The notes beneath the pieces are model-generated. The model saw only the letters and a program-made list of their open reading frames with translations. It was not told where the DNA came from and ran no database searches. Positions 30,443 to 38,634 of a stretch of DNA of 64,000 nt are shown piece by piece. Within the stretch, counting starts at the first letter, position 1. Every line of letters starts with the position of its first letter. Source of the DNA: Streptomyces sp. TRM70350. GTDB lineage: Bacteria > Actinomycetota > Actinomycetes > Streptomycetales > Streptomycetaceae. Location of the stretch: NCBI RefSeq assembly GCF_019219825.1, contig NZ_JAHUXH010000002.1:372001-436000 (forward strand). The letters are read 5' to 3'. A program made the position numbers and the translations under genes.

Positions 30443-30487
30443 GCCCCATGTTCGGTACGCGCAGCTGAGCGCGGCCTATCATGGGGC
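30443..30487 (+). terminator. Possible terminator after secG
   Basis: Arms GCCCCATG (30443-30450) and CATGGGGC (30480-30487) flank a 29-nt region that is partly self-complementary, 26 nt beyond secG. Confidence 0.45.
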
Positions 30488-30522
30488 TTGCGTCTACGTG
30501 TGGGGGCTGTAACTCCAATCAC

Positions 30523-30550
30523 TGGACGCGCGTTGGGCCTTACGTAGACT
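30523..30550 (+). promoter_or_regulatory. rbpA: Candidate rbpA promoter
   Basis: TGGACG at 30523-30528 and TAGACT at 30545-30550, spaced by 16 bp, resemble a vegetative -35/-10 pair and would start transcription about 60 nt upstream of the rbpA GTG. In S. coelicolor rbpA is also SigR-controlled, but no clear GGAAT/GTT pair is seen here. Confidence 0.45.
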
Positions 30551-30616
30551 GAGGCGCTCGCAGCGAAGCGGAACGCCGACTCGCTTCGCGGCACCATCAC
30601 GCAGGGAGTTACGACC

Positions 30617-30952
30617 GTGGCAAGTGGCAACGCGATCCGAGGAAGCCGGGTCGGGGCGGGGCCGATGGGCGAGGCCGAGCGCGGCGAGTCCGCGCCGCGT
30701 CTGCGCGTCTCCTTCTGGTGCTCCAACGGGCACGAGACCCAGCCGAGCTTCGCCAGCGACGCGCAGGTCCCCGACACCTGGGACTGCCCGCGCTGCGGCT
30801 TCCCGGCCGGACAGGACCGGGACAACCCGCCGGACCCGCCGCGCACCGAGCCCTACAAGACGCATCTGGCGTATGTACGGGAGCGGCGCAGCGACGCGGA
30901 CGGCGAGGCGATCCTCGCCGAGGCGCTCGCCAAACTGCGGGGCGAGATCTAG
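30617..30952 (+). CDS. rbpA: RNA polymerase-binding protein RbpA
   Basis: A 111-residue actinobacterial transcription factor that binds RNA polymerase and the principal sigma factor and stimulates open-complex formation. The N-terminal tail (ASGNAIRGSRVGAGPMGEAERG) precedes the zinc-ribbon-like core (FWCSNGHETQPSF ... TWDCPRCGFPAG, with CxxGH and CxxC) and the C-terminal sigma-interaction region (TEPYKTHLAYVRERRSDADGEAILAEALAKLR). GTG 30617 is preceded by GGGAG. It is monocistronic, with its own promoter candidate and terminator. Confidence 0.97.
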   Translation: MASGNAIRGSRVGAGPMGEAERGESAPRLRVSFWCSNGHETQPSFASDAQVPDTWDCPRCGFPAGQDRDNPPDPPRTEPYKTHLAYVRERRSDADGEAILAEALAKLRGEI

Positions 30953-30961
30953 CAGTTGAAC

Positions 30962-30991
30962 CCGGCCGGGCACCGCGCGATGCCCGGCCGG
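30962..30991 (+). terminator. rbpA terminator
   Basis: A perfect 11-bp stem CCGGCCGGGCA / TGCCCGGCCGG with an 8-nt loop starting 9 nt after the stop. Confidence 0.8.
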
Positions 30992-31027
30992 AACTGCTTG
31001 GTCTGCGGGTCGCTGTAGGTTGGGACC

Positions 31028-32677
31028 ATGAACGCAGACGGCCGTACCAGGCTGAATCAGACACCCGAGTGGACCGCTCTGGCCAAGCACCGTGAGGAGT
31101 TCGCGGACACCCATCTGCGGGATCTGTTCGCGGCGAACCCCCGGCGCGGCTCCGGCTACACGCTGCAGGTCGGTGACCTGTTCATCGACTACTCCAAGCA
31201 CCTCGTCACCGACGAGACGCTGCGGCTGCTGCGCGAGCTGGCCGCCGCCACCGACGTCTTCGGGCTGCGGGACGCCATGTTCCGCGGCGAGAGGATCAAC
31301 ACCACCGAGAACCGCGCCGTCCTGCACACCGCGCTGCGCGCGCCGCGGGACGCGGTGATCGAGGTCGACGGCGAGAACGTCGTGCCGGGTGTGCACGCCG
31401 TGCTCGACAAGATGGCCGACTTCGCCGAGCGGGTCCGTTCGGGGGAGTGGACCGGGCACACCGGCCGGCGGATCCGCAATGTCGTGAACGTCGGCATCGG
31501 CGGCTCCGACCTGGGTCCCGCGATGGCGTACGAGGTGCTGCGCGCCTTCACCGACCGCGAACTGACCGTCCGTTTCGTCTCCAACGTCGACGGCGCCGAC
31601 CTGCACGAGGCGACCCGCGACCTGGACCCGGCCGAGACGCTGTTCGTCATCGCGTCCAAGACCTTCACCACCATCGAGACGGTCACCAACGCCACCTCCG
31701 CGCGGAAGTGGCTGCTGGCCGCCCTCGGTGACGAGGCCGCCGTCGCCAAGCACTTCGTGGCGCTGTCGACGAACGCCGAGAAGGTCGCCGAGTTCGGCAT
31801 CGACACGGCCAACATGTTCGAGTTCTGGGACTGGGTCGGCGGCCGCTACTCCTACGACTCCGCGATCGGCCTCTCGCTGATGATCGCCATCGGCCCGGAC
31901 CGCTTCCGGGAGATGCTCGACGGCTTCCGCGTCGTCGACGAGCACTTCCGCACCGCGCCCGCCGAGTCCAACGTGCCGCTGCTGCTCGGCCTGCTCGGCA
32001 TCTGGTACGGCAACTTCCACGACGCCCAGTCGCACGCCGTGCTGCCGTACTCGCACTACCTGTCGAAGTTCACGGCGTATCTGCAGCAGCTCGACATGGA
32101 GTCCAACGGCAAGTACGTCGGCCGGGACGGCCGTGAAGTGGAGTGGCAGACCGGGCCGGTCGTCTGGGGCACGCCCGGCACCAACGGGCAGCACGCCTAC
32201 TACCAGCTCATCCATCAGGGCACCAAGCTGATCCCGGCGGACTTCATCGGCTTCGCCGAACCGGTCGCCGAGCTCAGCGACGAGCTGAAGGCCCAGCACG
32301 ACCTGCTGATGGCCAACTTCTTCGCCCAGACCCAGGCGCTGGCCTTCGGCAAGACGCCCGAGGAGGTGCGCGCGGAGGGCGTGCCGGAGGAGCTGGTCGC
32401 GCACAAGACGTTCAAGGGCAACCACCCGACGACGACGATCCTCGCGCGCGAGCTGACCCCGTCCGTGCTGGGCCAGTTGGTCGCACTCTACGAGCACAAG
32501 GTGTTCGTGCAGGGCGCGGTGTGGAACATCGACTCCTTCGACCAGTGGGGCGTCGAGCTCGGCAAGGTCCTCGCCAAGCGCGTCGAGCCCGCGCTGACCG
32601 AGGGCGCCGAGGTGCCGGGCCTGGACGCGTCCACCACGTCCCTGGTCGCCAAGTACCGGGAGCTGCGCGGCCGTTGA
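31028..32677 (+). CDS. pgi: Glucose-6-phosphate isomerase
   Basis: A 549-residue isomerase joining glucose-6-phosphate and fructose-6-phosphate. Signature regions are intact: [44 protein letters not shown] for phosphate binding, the [22 protein letters not shown] signature, [14 protein letters not shown], and [17 protein letters not shown] with the catalytic Lys. The ATG at 31028 lies only 36 nt after the rbpA terminator and no clear ribosome site is seen, so a short-leader or leaderless transcript is possible. It sits between glycolytic and pentose phosphate genes, at the branch point it serves. Confidence 0.98.
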   Translation: MNADGRTRLNQTPEWTALAKHREEFADTHLRDLFAANPRRGSGYTLQVGDLFIDYSKHLVTDETLRLLRELAAATDVFGLRDAMFRGERINTTENRAVLHTALRAPRDAVIEVDGENVVPGVHAVLDKMADFAERVRSGEWTGHTGRRIRNVVNVGIGGSDLGPAMAYEVLRAFTDRELTVRFVSNVDGADLHEATRDLDPAETLFVIASKTFTTIETVTNATSARKWLLAALGDEAAVAKHFVALSTNAEKVAEFGIDTANMFEFWDWVGGRYSYDSAIGLSLMIAIGPDRFREMLDGFRVVDEHFRTAPAESNVPLLLGLLGIWYGNFHDAQSHAVLPYSHYLSKFTAYLQQLDMESNGKYVGRDGREVEWQTGPVVWGTPGTNGQHAYYQLIHQGTKLIPADFIGFAEPVAELSDELKAQHDLLMANFFAQTQALAFGKTPEEVRAEGVPEELVAHKTFKGNHPTTTILARELTPSVLGQLVALYEHKVFVQGAVWNIDSFDQWGVELGKVLAKRVEPALTEGAEVPGLDASTTSLVAKYRELRGR

Positions 32678-32787
32678 GTCGTAGCGGCCACAAGCAGGTG
32701 AGCCGTAGCAGCCAAAAAGCGGATGCGCGGCCGACTTACGGCGGGTGACACTGCTCCGGTCCGTCACCCGCCGGAAGGACACCCACC

Positions 32788-33297
32788 ATGGACCAGCTCC
32801 TGGCCGCCCTCGCCGACCCGGAACGGCTGCGGCTGTACGCCCGGATCGTGCTGCAGGACCTGCCGTCCCGCGAGGAGGACTCTCCCGCCGCGCGCAAACA
32901 CCTGGGGCGCCTGATCTCGGCGGGCCTGGTGGAACGCCTGCCCGACGGCTCCCTCAGGGCCGATCCGGCGGTCTTCCGCCGCGCACGCTCCGCCGAGCCG
33001 GCGCAGACCGGGGTGCCCCGGCGCCTGACCGGGTTCTTCGCCCACGGGCGGCTGACATCGATCCCGGTCCGTCCGGTCGTACGCCGCGAACTGCTGGAGC
33101 ATCTGACGCGAACCCTCTTCGCGGCCGACCGCGTTTACACCGAGCGCGAGGTCAACGACGCGTTCCGCACCGTCCACGACGACACCTCCGCGCTGCGCCG
33201 CTCCTGCGTGGAGAACGGTCTGCTGGTGCGCGAGCGGGACGGCAGCAGCTACCGGCGCGTCACCGCGGTCACGATGACGTCCCGCCGAGTGGTGTAG
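32788..33297 (+). CDS. DUF2087 domain protein with an N-terminal HTH-like region
   Basis: A 169-residue cytoplasmic protein. The first 75 residues resemble an ArsR-type winged helix (DQLLAALADPERLRLYARIVLQ; ARKHLGRLISAGLVERLPDGSLRADP). The second half matches the DUF2087 pattern (GRLTSIPVRPVVRRELLEHLTRTLFAADRVYTEREVNDAFRTVHDDTSALRRSCVENGLLVRERDGSSYRRV). AAGGACACCCACC precedes the ATG. The function is unknown; a regulator is a reasonable guess from the fold. It is the last gene before the PadR-ABC-glycosidase insertion, and converges with the ABC permease gene across 218 bp that show no gene. Confidence 0.88.
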   Translation: MDQLLAALADPERLRLYARIVLQDLPSREEDSPAARKHLGRLISAGLVERLPDGSLRADPAVFRRARSAEPAQTGVPRRLTGFFAHGRLTSIPVRPVVRRELLEHLTRTLFAADRVYTEREVNDAFRTVHDDTSALRRSCVENGLLVRERDGSSYRRVTAVTMTSRRVV

Positions 33298-33515
33298 CGA
33301 GGCGGTCTTGGTGTCGTCGCAGGTCGCGGCCGGGGCCATGCCAGGTCCCGGGCGCCGGGCAGTCGCGACCACGCTCACCGGGCTCGGGCGGCGGCCCAGG
33401 GCGCTCGGCCGCGTCGCCCGACACGGGCCATCGGGAGGGGCAGGGCCAGGATTCCTGCACCACTCGGCGGGACGCCACCGCGGTCACCGTCTGACGGCGC
33501 CGCCGGGGGCCGCGC

Positions 33516-35798
33516 TCAGGTCACCGCACTCAGCGTGTCGGCGAGGCGGCGGCGGGCCGCGCGGGCCGCGGGCACGGCGGCGAGAGCGGCGGCGCCCGCT
33601 ACGGCGACCGTGCCGAACAGCAGCAGCAGGCCGGGCGACGGACCCTGCGCCATCCCGGCGCCGATGCCGCTGGATCTGCCCTGGGCGTCGATCAGCCAGT
33701 GCGCGAGGGGCAGCCCCACGGCCGTGCCGAGCAGGACGGCGCACAGAGCGGTGCAGGCGGTGGCCGTGACCGTGACGGCGGTGATCTGCCGTGGGGACAG
33801 GCCGACGGCCTTGAGCGCCAGCAGGTCCCGTTCGCCCTCACGGACCGTGCCGCCGATCACGGTCAGCAGGTCGACGATCCCGATCAGGGCGAGCACGGCG
33901 ATCAGGCCGAGGACCACGCCACGCAGCGACGCCAGCCCGTCCGCCGGATTGGGCACGGCGTGCACGTCCAGGTGCCCACCGGACGCGGCCGCCAGGTCAC
34001 CCGCGACCTGCTGCGGGTCGGCGCCGGGCCGCAGGCGCAGCTCGTAGTGGGTGGGGCGCAGCTCCGGGTCGTTCTCGCGGAGGGTGTCGAGCGAGGTGGA
34101 GATGACCCGGCCGGCGTTCTCCGGCTCGATGCTGCGGCCCACGATGTGCAGGATCTGCGGCTGGTCGCCGACGGTCATCCGCACCCAGTCGCCGACGCGC
34201 ACGTCGAGCAGGTCGAGCAGTCCCTGCCCGGCCACCGCCTCGTCCCGGCCGTGTGCCGCGCGGCCCTCGGCCACGGCGTACGGGTAGGGCTCCTGGCGGG
34301 TGCCGAGGCCGCGCAGGGCGATCGTGCCCGTCTGGCCCGGCACCAGGGCCGCCACCTCGACGCCCGGATGGGCTGCGGTGATCCGCGGGTCACGCTCCAG
34401 CAGGGAGCGGACCTCCCGGTCGCCGACCTCGCCGTCGGGGCGGGCGGTGAGCGCGGCGGCGAGGCCGACCTGTTCGGGCCTGCTGTGGAAGCGGTCGATG
34501 GTGGTCCAGGCGCTCATCGCCACCACGATCAGCAGCAGTGGCAGCGCCAGCCGGGCGACGGTCGCCGGGGTGCGCGGCCGACGGGCGAACGCCTGGTGCC
34601 AGCCCAGGACCAGCGCGGGCGACAGCCGCAAGCCCAGCGCCCCGCGCGCCAGGCCCGACAGCCGTCCGGCGGCCGAGGCGGCGGGCCGCGGCACGGGTAC
34701 CGGCGGCACCCGCCCCGCCCGCCAGGCGGCCAGTCCGGTGGTCGCGGCGATGAACAGCACCGCGCCGACCGGTATCCCGGCCAGGGCCGCCGTGTGCCCC
34801 GGCAGCCCCTGCCACACACCGACCGCGTCCCCGAGGCGCCCCGGGATCCGGCTGCCCAGGCCTTCCGTGAGCGCCGCCGCGGCCACCGCGCCGAGCAGGG
34901 CGTACGCGACGTGCTGGAGCAGGAAGACCCGCACCACCTGCCCGGGCGTGAAGCCGATCGCCTTCAGCACCGAGATGTCCCGCAGATGGCCCCGGATCCG
35001 GGTGCCGATCGCCCCGTGCACGGCCAGCCCCGCGGCGAGCAGGGCACCCAGCCCGAACAGGCCCAGCACCTGCCCGAGCAGCCGGGTGTCGCCCTGCGCC
35101 TCGGACCGGGCCTGCTGCCACGTGGAGACCTCGCTGACCGCACCGGCCCCGAGCACGGTGACGGCGCGCTGGACGGCGTAGCCCGTCTCGTCGGGATCCG
35201 TCAGGCGCAGCCCGGTCACCTCGCCGTCCGGGGCGCGTACGGCGGACGGCAGCGCCCACACCAGGCCCGGCCGCTCACCGGGGCGGTAGCGCGGCTCGGC
35301 GCTGTCGGCGATCCCGGCGACGGTGAGCGTGCGCGCGGTGCCGGGCAGGGTGAGGACGTCGCCGGGCTGGGCGAGCAGGGCGCGGGCCAGGTGGCTCTCC
35401 AGCACCACGCCGTCGGGCCGCGCGCCGTCCAGCCAGCGGCCCGAGGTGAGGAGCGGGCGCCCGGCGGCGGGGTGGGCGGTGGTGCCGCGCAGTTCGACGG
35501 AGGCGCGGATGCCGCGGGCGGCGACGGTGGCGGACTCGGTGGGGTAGGGGCCCGCGACGGACTCGACGCCGTCCAGGCCGGAGAGCCTGCCCGCGTCGGC
35601 GGAGGGGGTGGTGTGGAGCCACACGTGCGCGTCCCGGGACTGGGTGAACACACGCTGCCAGGGGTTGGTGGCGTAGCCGAAGAGCGCCGTCGCCAGCAGC
35701 AGCGAGGCGACGACTCCGGCGGTCGCGAGCACGATGAACAGCGCCTCGCCGCGGTGCGCGCGCAGATCGGACCGCACCCAGCGCAGGGTTGCTCGCAT
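33516..35798 (-). CDS. FtsX-like ABC transporter permease (MacB/LolE type)
   Basis: A 760-residue permease with an N-terminal transmembrane helix (EALFIVLATAGVVASLLLATALFGY), a large extracytoplasmic domain, a first FtsX domain near 240-380, a second extracytoplasmic domain, and a second FtsX domain at the C-terminus (GLIAVLALIGIVDLLTVIGGTV; LLLLFGTVAVAGAAALAAVPAARAARR). Such proteins drive lipid, lipoprotein or peptide extrusion rather than classic import. It is the last gene of a padR-ATPase-permease operon, 9 nt after the ATPase gene. The substrate is unknown. Confidence 0.92.
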   Translation of the reverse strand: MRATLRWVRSDLRAHRGEALFIVLATAGVVASLLLATALFGYATNPWQRVFTQSRDAHVWLHTTPSADAGRLSGLDGVESVAGPYPTESATVAARGIRASVELRGTTAHPAAGRPLLTSGRWLDGARPDGVVLESHLARALLAQPGDVLTLPGTARTLTVAGIADSAEPRYRPGERPGLVWALPSAVRAPDGEVTGLRLTDPDETGYAVQRAVTVLGAGAVSEVSTWQQARSEAQGDTRLLGQVLGLFGLGALLAAGLAVHGAIGTRIRGHLRDISVLKAIGFTPGQVVRVFLLQHVAYALLGAVAAAALTEGLGSRIPGRLGDAVGVWQGLPGHTAALAGIPVGAVLFIAATTGLAAWRAGRVPPVPVPRPAASAAGRLSGLARGALGLRLSPALVLGWHQAFARRPRTPATVARLALPLLLIVVAMSAWTTIDRFHSRPEQVGLAAALTARPDGEVGDREVRSLLERDPRITAAHPGVEVAALVPGQTGTIALRGLGTRQEPYPYAVAEGRAAHGRDEAVAGQGLLDLLDVRVGDWVRMTVGDQPQILHIVGRSIEPENAGRVISTSLDTLRENDPELRPTHYELRLRPGADPQQVAGDLAAASGGHLDVHAVPNPADGLASLRGVVLGLIAVLALIGIVDLLTVIGGTVREGERDLLALKAVGLSPRQITAVTVTATACTALCAVLLGTAVGLPLAHWLIDAQGRSSGIGAGMAQGPSPGLLLLFGTVAVAGAAALAAVPAARAARRRLADTLSAVT

Positions 35799-35807
35799 GC
35801 CTCCGCC

Positions 35808-36560
35808 TCAGTCCCTCAGCTCCAGCACCCCGGACGCCCCCGCCCGGCGTGACGGGGTGCCGGTCAGCTCCGCGTCGTCCACGATCCGCCCGTCGAAGAA
35901 GCTGATGACCCGGTCCGCGGCGCTCGCCAGCCGGGCGTCATGGGTGACCAGCAGGATCGTTTGGCCACGCTGGTGGAAGCGGGACAGCAGCCGCATCACC
36001 TCGCGGGTGCCCCGGCTGTCCAGGCTGCCCGCGGGCTCGTCGGCCAGCAGCAGCGGCGGATGGTTGACCAGGGCGCGGGCCAGCGCGACCCGCTGCTGCT
36101 CACCGCCGGACAGCTCGCCCGGCATGCTGCGCTCCTTGCCGGCCAGCCCCAGCTCGGCCAGCAGCGCCTCCCGCTCGGCGCGGGCCCGCTTCGGCGGCAC
36201 CCCGGCGAGGAGGGCGGGCAGCTCGACGTTGTCCGCGACCGACAGGTTGGAGACGAGGTTGAAGAACTGGAAGACGATCCCGATGCGCCGCCGGCGCTCC
36301 ACCGCCCAGCGCGCCTCGCTGTAGGAGTCCGTGCACGCGCCGTCCAGCCAGATGCTGCCGCTGTCCGGGCGCTGGAGTCCGCCGAGCAGATGCAGCAGCG
36401 TCGACTTGCCCGCGCCGGACGGACCGGTGACGGCCACGAACTCGCCGCGCGCCACACCGAGATCGACCCCGCGCACGGCATGCGCCGGGGCACCCTCGCC
36501 GTGGTGCGTCTTGACCAGGCCTTCGGCGCGCAGCGCAGGAGTGGGGTGGTGCTCGCTCAC
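35808..36560 (-). CDS. ABC transporter ATP-binding protein
   Basis: A 250-residue ATPase of the LolD/MacB class, partner of the FtsX-like permease. Walker A GPSGAGKSTLLHLLGG near residues 42-57, Q-loop FQFFNLVSNLSV, signature LSGGEQQRVALARAL, Walker B LLLADEPAGSLD, and switch His in VTHDARLA are all present. Its ATG overlaps the stop of the padR-type gene by 4 nt, so regulator and transporter are translated together. Confidence 0.96.
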   Translation of the reverse strand: MSEHHPTPALRAEGLVKTHHGEGAPAHAVRGVDLGVARGEFVAVTGPSGAGKSTLLHLLGGLQRPDSGSIWLDGACTDSYSEARWAVERRRRIGIVFQFFNLVSNLSVADNVELPALLAGVPPKRARAEREALLAELGLAGKERSMPGELSGGEQQRVALARALVNHPPLLLADEPAGSLDSRGTREVMRLLSRFHQRGQTILLVTHDARLASAADRVISFFDGRIVDDAELTGTPSRRAGASGVLELRD

Positions 36561-37072
36561 TCCGACTCCTCCAGTTCCTCCTGGCAGCGCTCCAACCAGT
36601 CCAGGTCGGCCTGCAGATGCAGCATCGCGCCCTCGATCAGCAGCTGGGCGATGCGGTTGTCCCGGTTCTCGGCGGCGGCCAGCTTCGACAGGCTGCGCAT
36701 GGTGTTCAGATACTGGCGCCGCTGTCTGTTGATCAGCGCGATCTGGTCGGCCAGCCCTGTCTGCGGGGCGAGCGCGAGCTTCATGAAGAACTCGTCCCGG
36801 ACCCGCGGTTCGTCCGCCGTCTCCTCGTACCAGGCGTGCAGCGCCTCACGCCCGGCGTCGGTGAGGTGGTAGATCCTCTTGTTGGGCCGACTCGACTGCT
36901 CGACCTCCTCGCCCTCGATCAGTCCCGACTTCTCCAGGCGGCCGAGGGTGACGTAGATCTGGCCGATGTTCGGCTGAGGGTACGCGGCGCCCAGCAGTTG
37001 CGAAAGGTCCTGCTTGAGCTCGTAGCCGTGGGCCGGGCCGCGCGCGAGGAGTGCCAGGAGGGGCAGGCGCAC
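36557..37072 (-). CDS. PadR-family transcriptional regulator
   Basis: A 171-residue PadR regulator. The N-terminal winged helix is clear (LLALLARGPAHGYELKQDL; NIGQIYVTLGRLEKSGLIEGEEVEQ; KRIYHLTDAGREALHAWYE), followed by the C-terminal dimerisation helices (LIEGAMLHLQADLDWLERCQEEL). GTG 37072 is the start. It leads the operon with the ABC exporter and is divergent from the solute-binding protein gene at 37197. The palindrome at 37126-37140 lies in the middle of the divergent region and is the obvious autoregulatory operator candidate. Confidence 0.95.
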   Translation of the reverse strand: MRLPLLALLARGPAHGYELKQDLSQLLGAAYPQPNIGQIYVTLGRLEKSGLIEGEEVEQSSRPNKRIYHLTDAGREALHAWYEETADEPRVRDEFFMKLALAPQTGLADQIALINRQRRQYLNTMRSLSKLAAAENRDNRIAQLLIEGAMLHLQADLDWLERCQEELEESE

Positions 37073-37125
37073 TCGTGCTCTCCTCCCCGCGTCTGCGTAG
37101 TGTGCTCCACGCCCTAGTATCGCCC

Positions 37126-37140
37126 ATACCTAACAGGTAT
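37126..37140. promoter_or_regulatory. Palindromic operator candidate between padR and the solute-binding gene
   Basis: ATACCTAACAGGTAT: 6-bp arms ATACCT/AGGTAT around an AAC centre. It is 54 bp from the padR start and 57 bp from the solute-binding protein start. The same 13-bp core, inverted, recurs at 38467-38479. Confidence 0.7.
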
Positions 37141-37196
37141 ACATGGCGTCTGACTCCGGGCGAAGGGGCCCGTTGCCGGTGTACAGGGAGGAACCT

Positions 37197-38465
37197 ATGC
37201 GGTGGATACGCGCCGCCGGTAGGGGCCTCCTCGTCCTCGTCGTCGTACTGACCGGTTACGTCGCCTCCGGCGCCCGCGCCGACGACCACGCCGCGGGCGG
37301 CCGTGGCCTGCTCACCCTGGCCACCGCGGGAGACCTCACCGGCTATCTCGGCCCGCTGCTTCAGGACTGGAACCGCGCCCACCCCGCCGAGCAGGTCACG
37401 CTCGTCGAGCTGCCGGACTCCGCCGACGAGACCCGCGCGCAGATGATCACCGACCTGCGCGAGGCACGCGGCCGCTTCGACGTCCTCAACATCGACGTCG
37501 CCTGGACCTCCGAGTTCGCGGCGGCCGACTGGATCCGCCCGCTGCCGCGCGACCGCTTCCCGCTCGGCAGCTTCCTGCCCCCGGTCGTCGACACCGCCAC
37601 GTACGACGGGCGGTTGTACGCCGTCCCGTACGTCACCAACGCCGGGCTGCTGCTGTACCGCAAGGACGTCCTCGCCAAGGAGGGCGTCCCACCGCCGCGC
37701 ACCTGGGCCGAGCTGGAACGGGCGGCGAGGACCGTCGCGCCGAAGTACGGCCTCGACGGCTACGCCGGACAGTTCCTGCCGTACGAGGGCCTCACCGTCA
37801 ACGCGGCGGAGGCCGTGTACTCGGCGGGCGGCACCATCCTCGGCGACGAGGGCGAACGCGTCACCGTGAACTCGAACGCGGCCCGCGAGGGCATCGGCTT
37901 CCTCGCCCGCGGCGTCCGCGAGGGCTGGATCCCCCAGCAGGCGCTGACGTACAAGGAGGAGGAGTCCAAGCAGGCCTTCCTCGACGGCCGTCTGCTGTTC
38001 CTGCGCAACTGGCCCTACGCCTACGCCGCCGCGTCGGCCGAGGGCTCTCCCCTGGCCGGGAAGGTCGGGGCCGTGCCCCTGCCCGGGCCGGACGGGCCGG
38101 GCACGAGTGTGCTCGGCGGCTCCAACCTGGCCGTCAGCAGCCACGCGCGGCACCCCGACACGGCCACGCGCCTGATCGCGTACCTCACCAGTGAGCCCGT
38201 CCAGCGACAGGTGCTCACACGCGGCGCGCTGCCGCCCGTGCGGGCCGCGCTGTACGAGGACCCTGAGCTGGTCCGGGACTTCCCCTATCTGCCGACCCTG
38301 CGCGCGGGCGTCCTCGCGGCGGCGCCGCGCCCCAAGAGCCCGCGCTACGACCAGGTCAGCCTGGTGGTGCAGGCGGTCGTGCACGACGCGATGACCGGCC
38401 GTGAGACGCCCGAGGGCGCGGTGCGACGGCTGGCGCGCGAGCTGGCCGCCCTCTCCGGCCGATAG
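37197..38465 (+). CDS. Extracellular solute-binding protein (family 1 type), non-lipoprotein
   Basis: A 422-residue exported sugar-type binding protein. ATG 37197 is chosen because GGGAGGAACC lies just upstream; the open frame extends to 37143. The signal peptide (RWIRAAGRGLLVLVVVLTGY then VASGARADD) has no lipobox Cys, unlike the second binding protein of the cluster. The binding-protein fold is seen in LLTLATAGDLTGYLGPLLQDW, DVLNIDVAWTSEFAAADWI, YAVPYVTNAGLLLYRKDVL and FLDGRLLFLRNWPYAY. It is flanked by the two copies of the palindrome, and its own permeases are not adjacent, so it may share those at 41874-44068. The ligand is unknown. Confidence 0.9.
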   Translation: MRWIRAAGRGLLVLVVVLTGYVASGARADDHAAGGRGLLTLATAGDLTGYLGPLLQDWNRAHPAEQVTLVELPDSADETRAQMITDLREARGRFDVLNIDVAWTSEFAAADWIRPLPRDRFPLGSFLPPVVDTATYDGRLYAVPYVTNAGLLLYRKDVLAKEGVPPPRTWAELERAARTVAPKYGLDGYAGQFLPYEGLTVNAAEAVYSAGGTILGDEGERVTVNSNAAREGIGFLARGVREGWIPQQALTYKEEESKQAFLDGRLLFLRNWPYAYAAASAEGSPLAGKVGAVPLPGPDGPGTSVLGGSNLAVSSHARHPDTATRLIAYLTSEPVQRQVLTRGALPPVRAALYEDPELVRDFPYLPTLRAGVLAAAPRPKSPRYDQVSLVVQAVVHDAMTGRETPEGAVRRLARELAALSGR

Positions 38466-38481
38466 TTACCTGTTAGGTAAC
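38465..38481. promoter_or_regulatory. Second copy of the palindrome, upstream of the GH13-importer operon
   Basis: GTTACCTGTTAGGTAAC: 7-bp arms. Its 13-bp core TACCTGTTAGGTA is the exact reverse complement of the core at 37127-37139. It touches the last base of the solute-binding gene stop and precedes the GH13 gene by 154 bp. Confidence 0.7.
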
Positions 38482-38563
38482 GCCGACATCTCAACTGGAT
38501 GCGGGATGTCCATATAAGTCCGCGTATGTGCCGTTCAACTCCCCGGTAGGTTCCGTCTGTTCG

Positions 38564-38594
38564 TTGACACCCTCACGTCACGCCTACTTAACAT
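38564..38594 (+). promoter_or_regulatory. Weak promoter candidate for the GH13-importer operon
   Basis: A perfect TTGACA at 38564-38569 and TAACAT at 38589-38594, with a spacing of 19 bp that is longer than ideal. They lie downstream of the palindrome and upstream of the TTG start. Confidence 0.35.
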
Positions 38595-38634
38595 GCATGC
38601 ATAACCGCTGCCCTCATAGAGATGGATCAATGGG

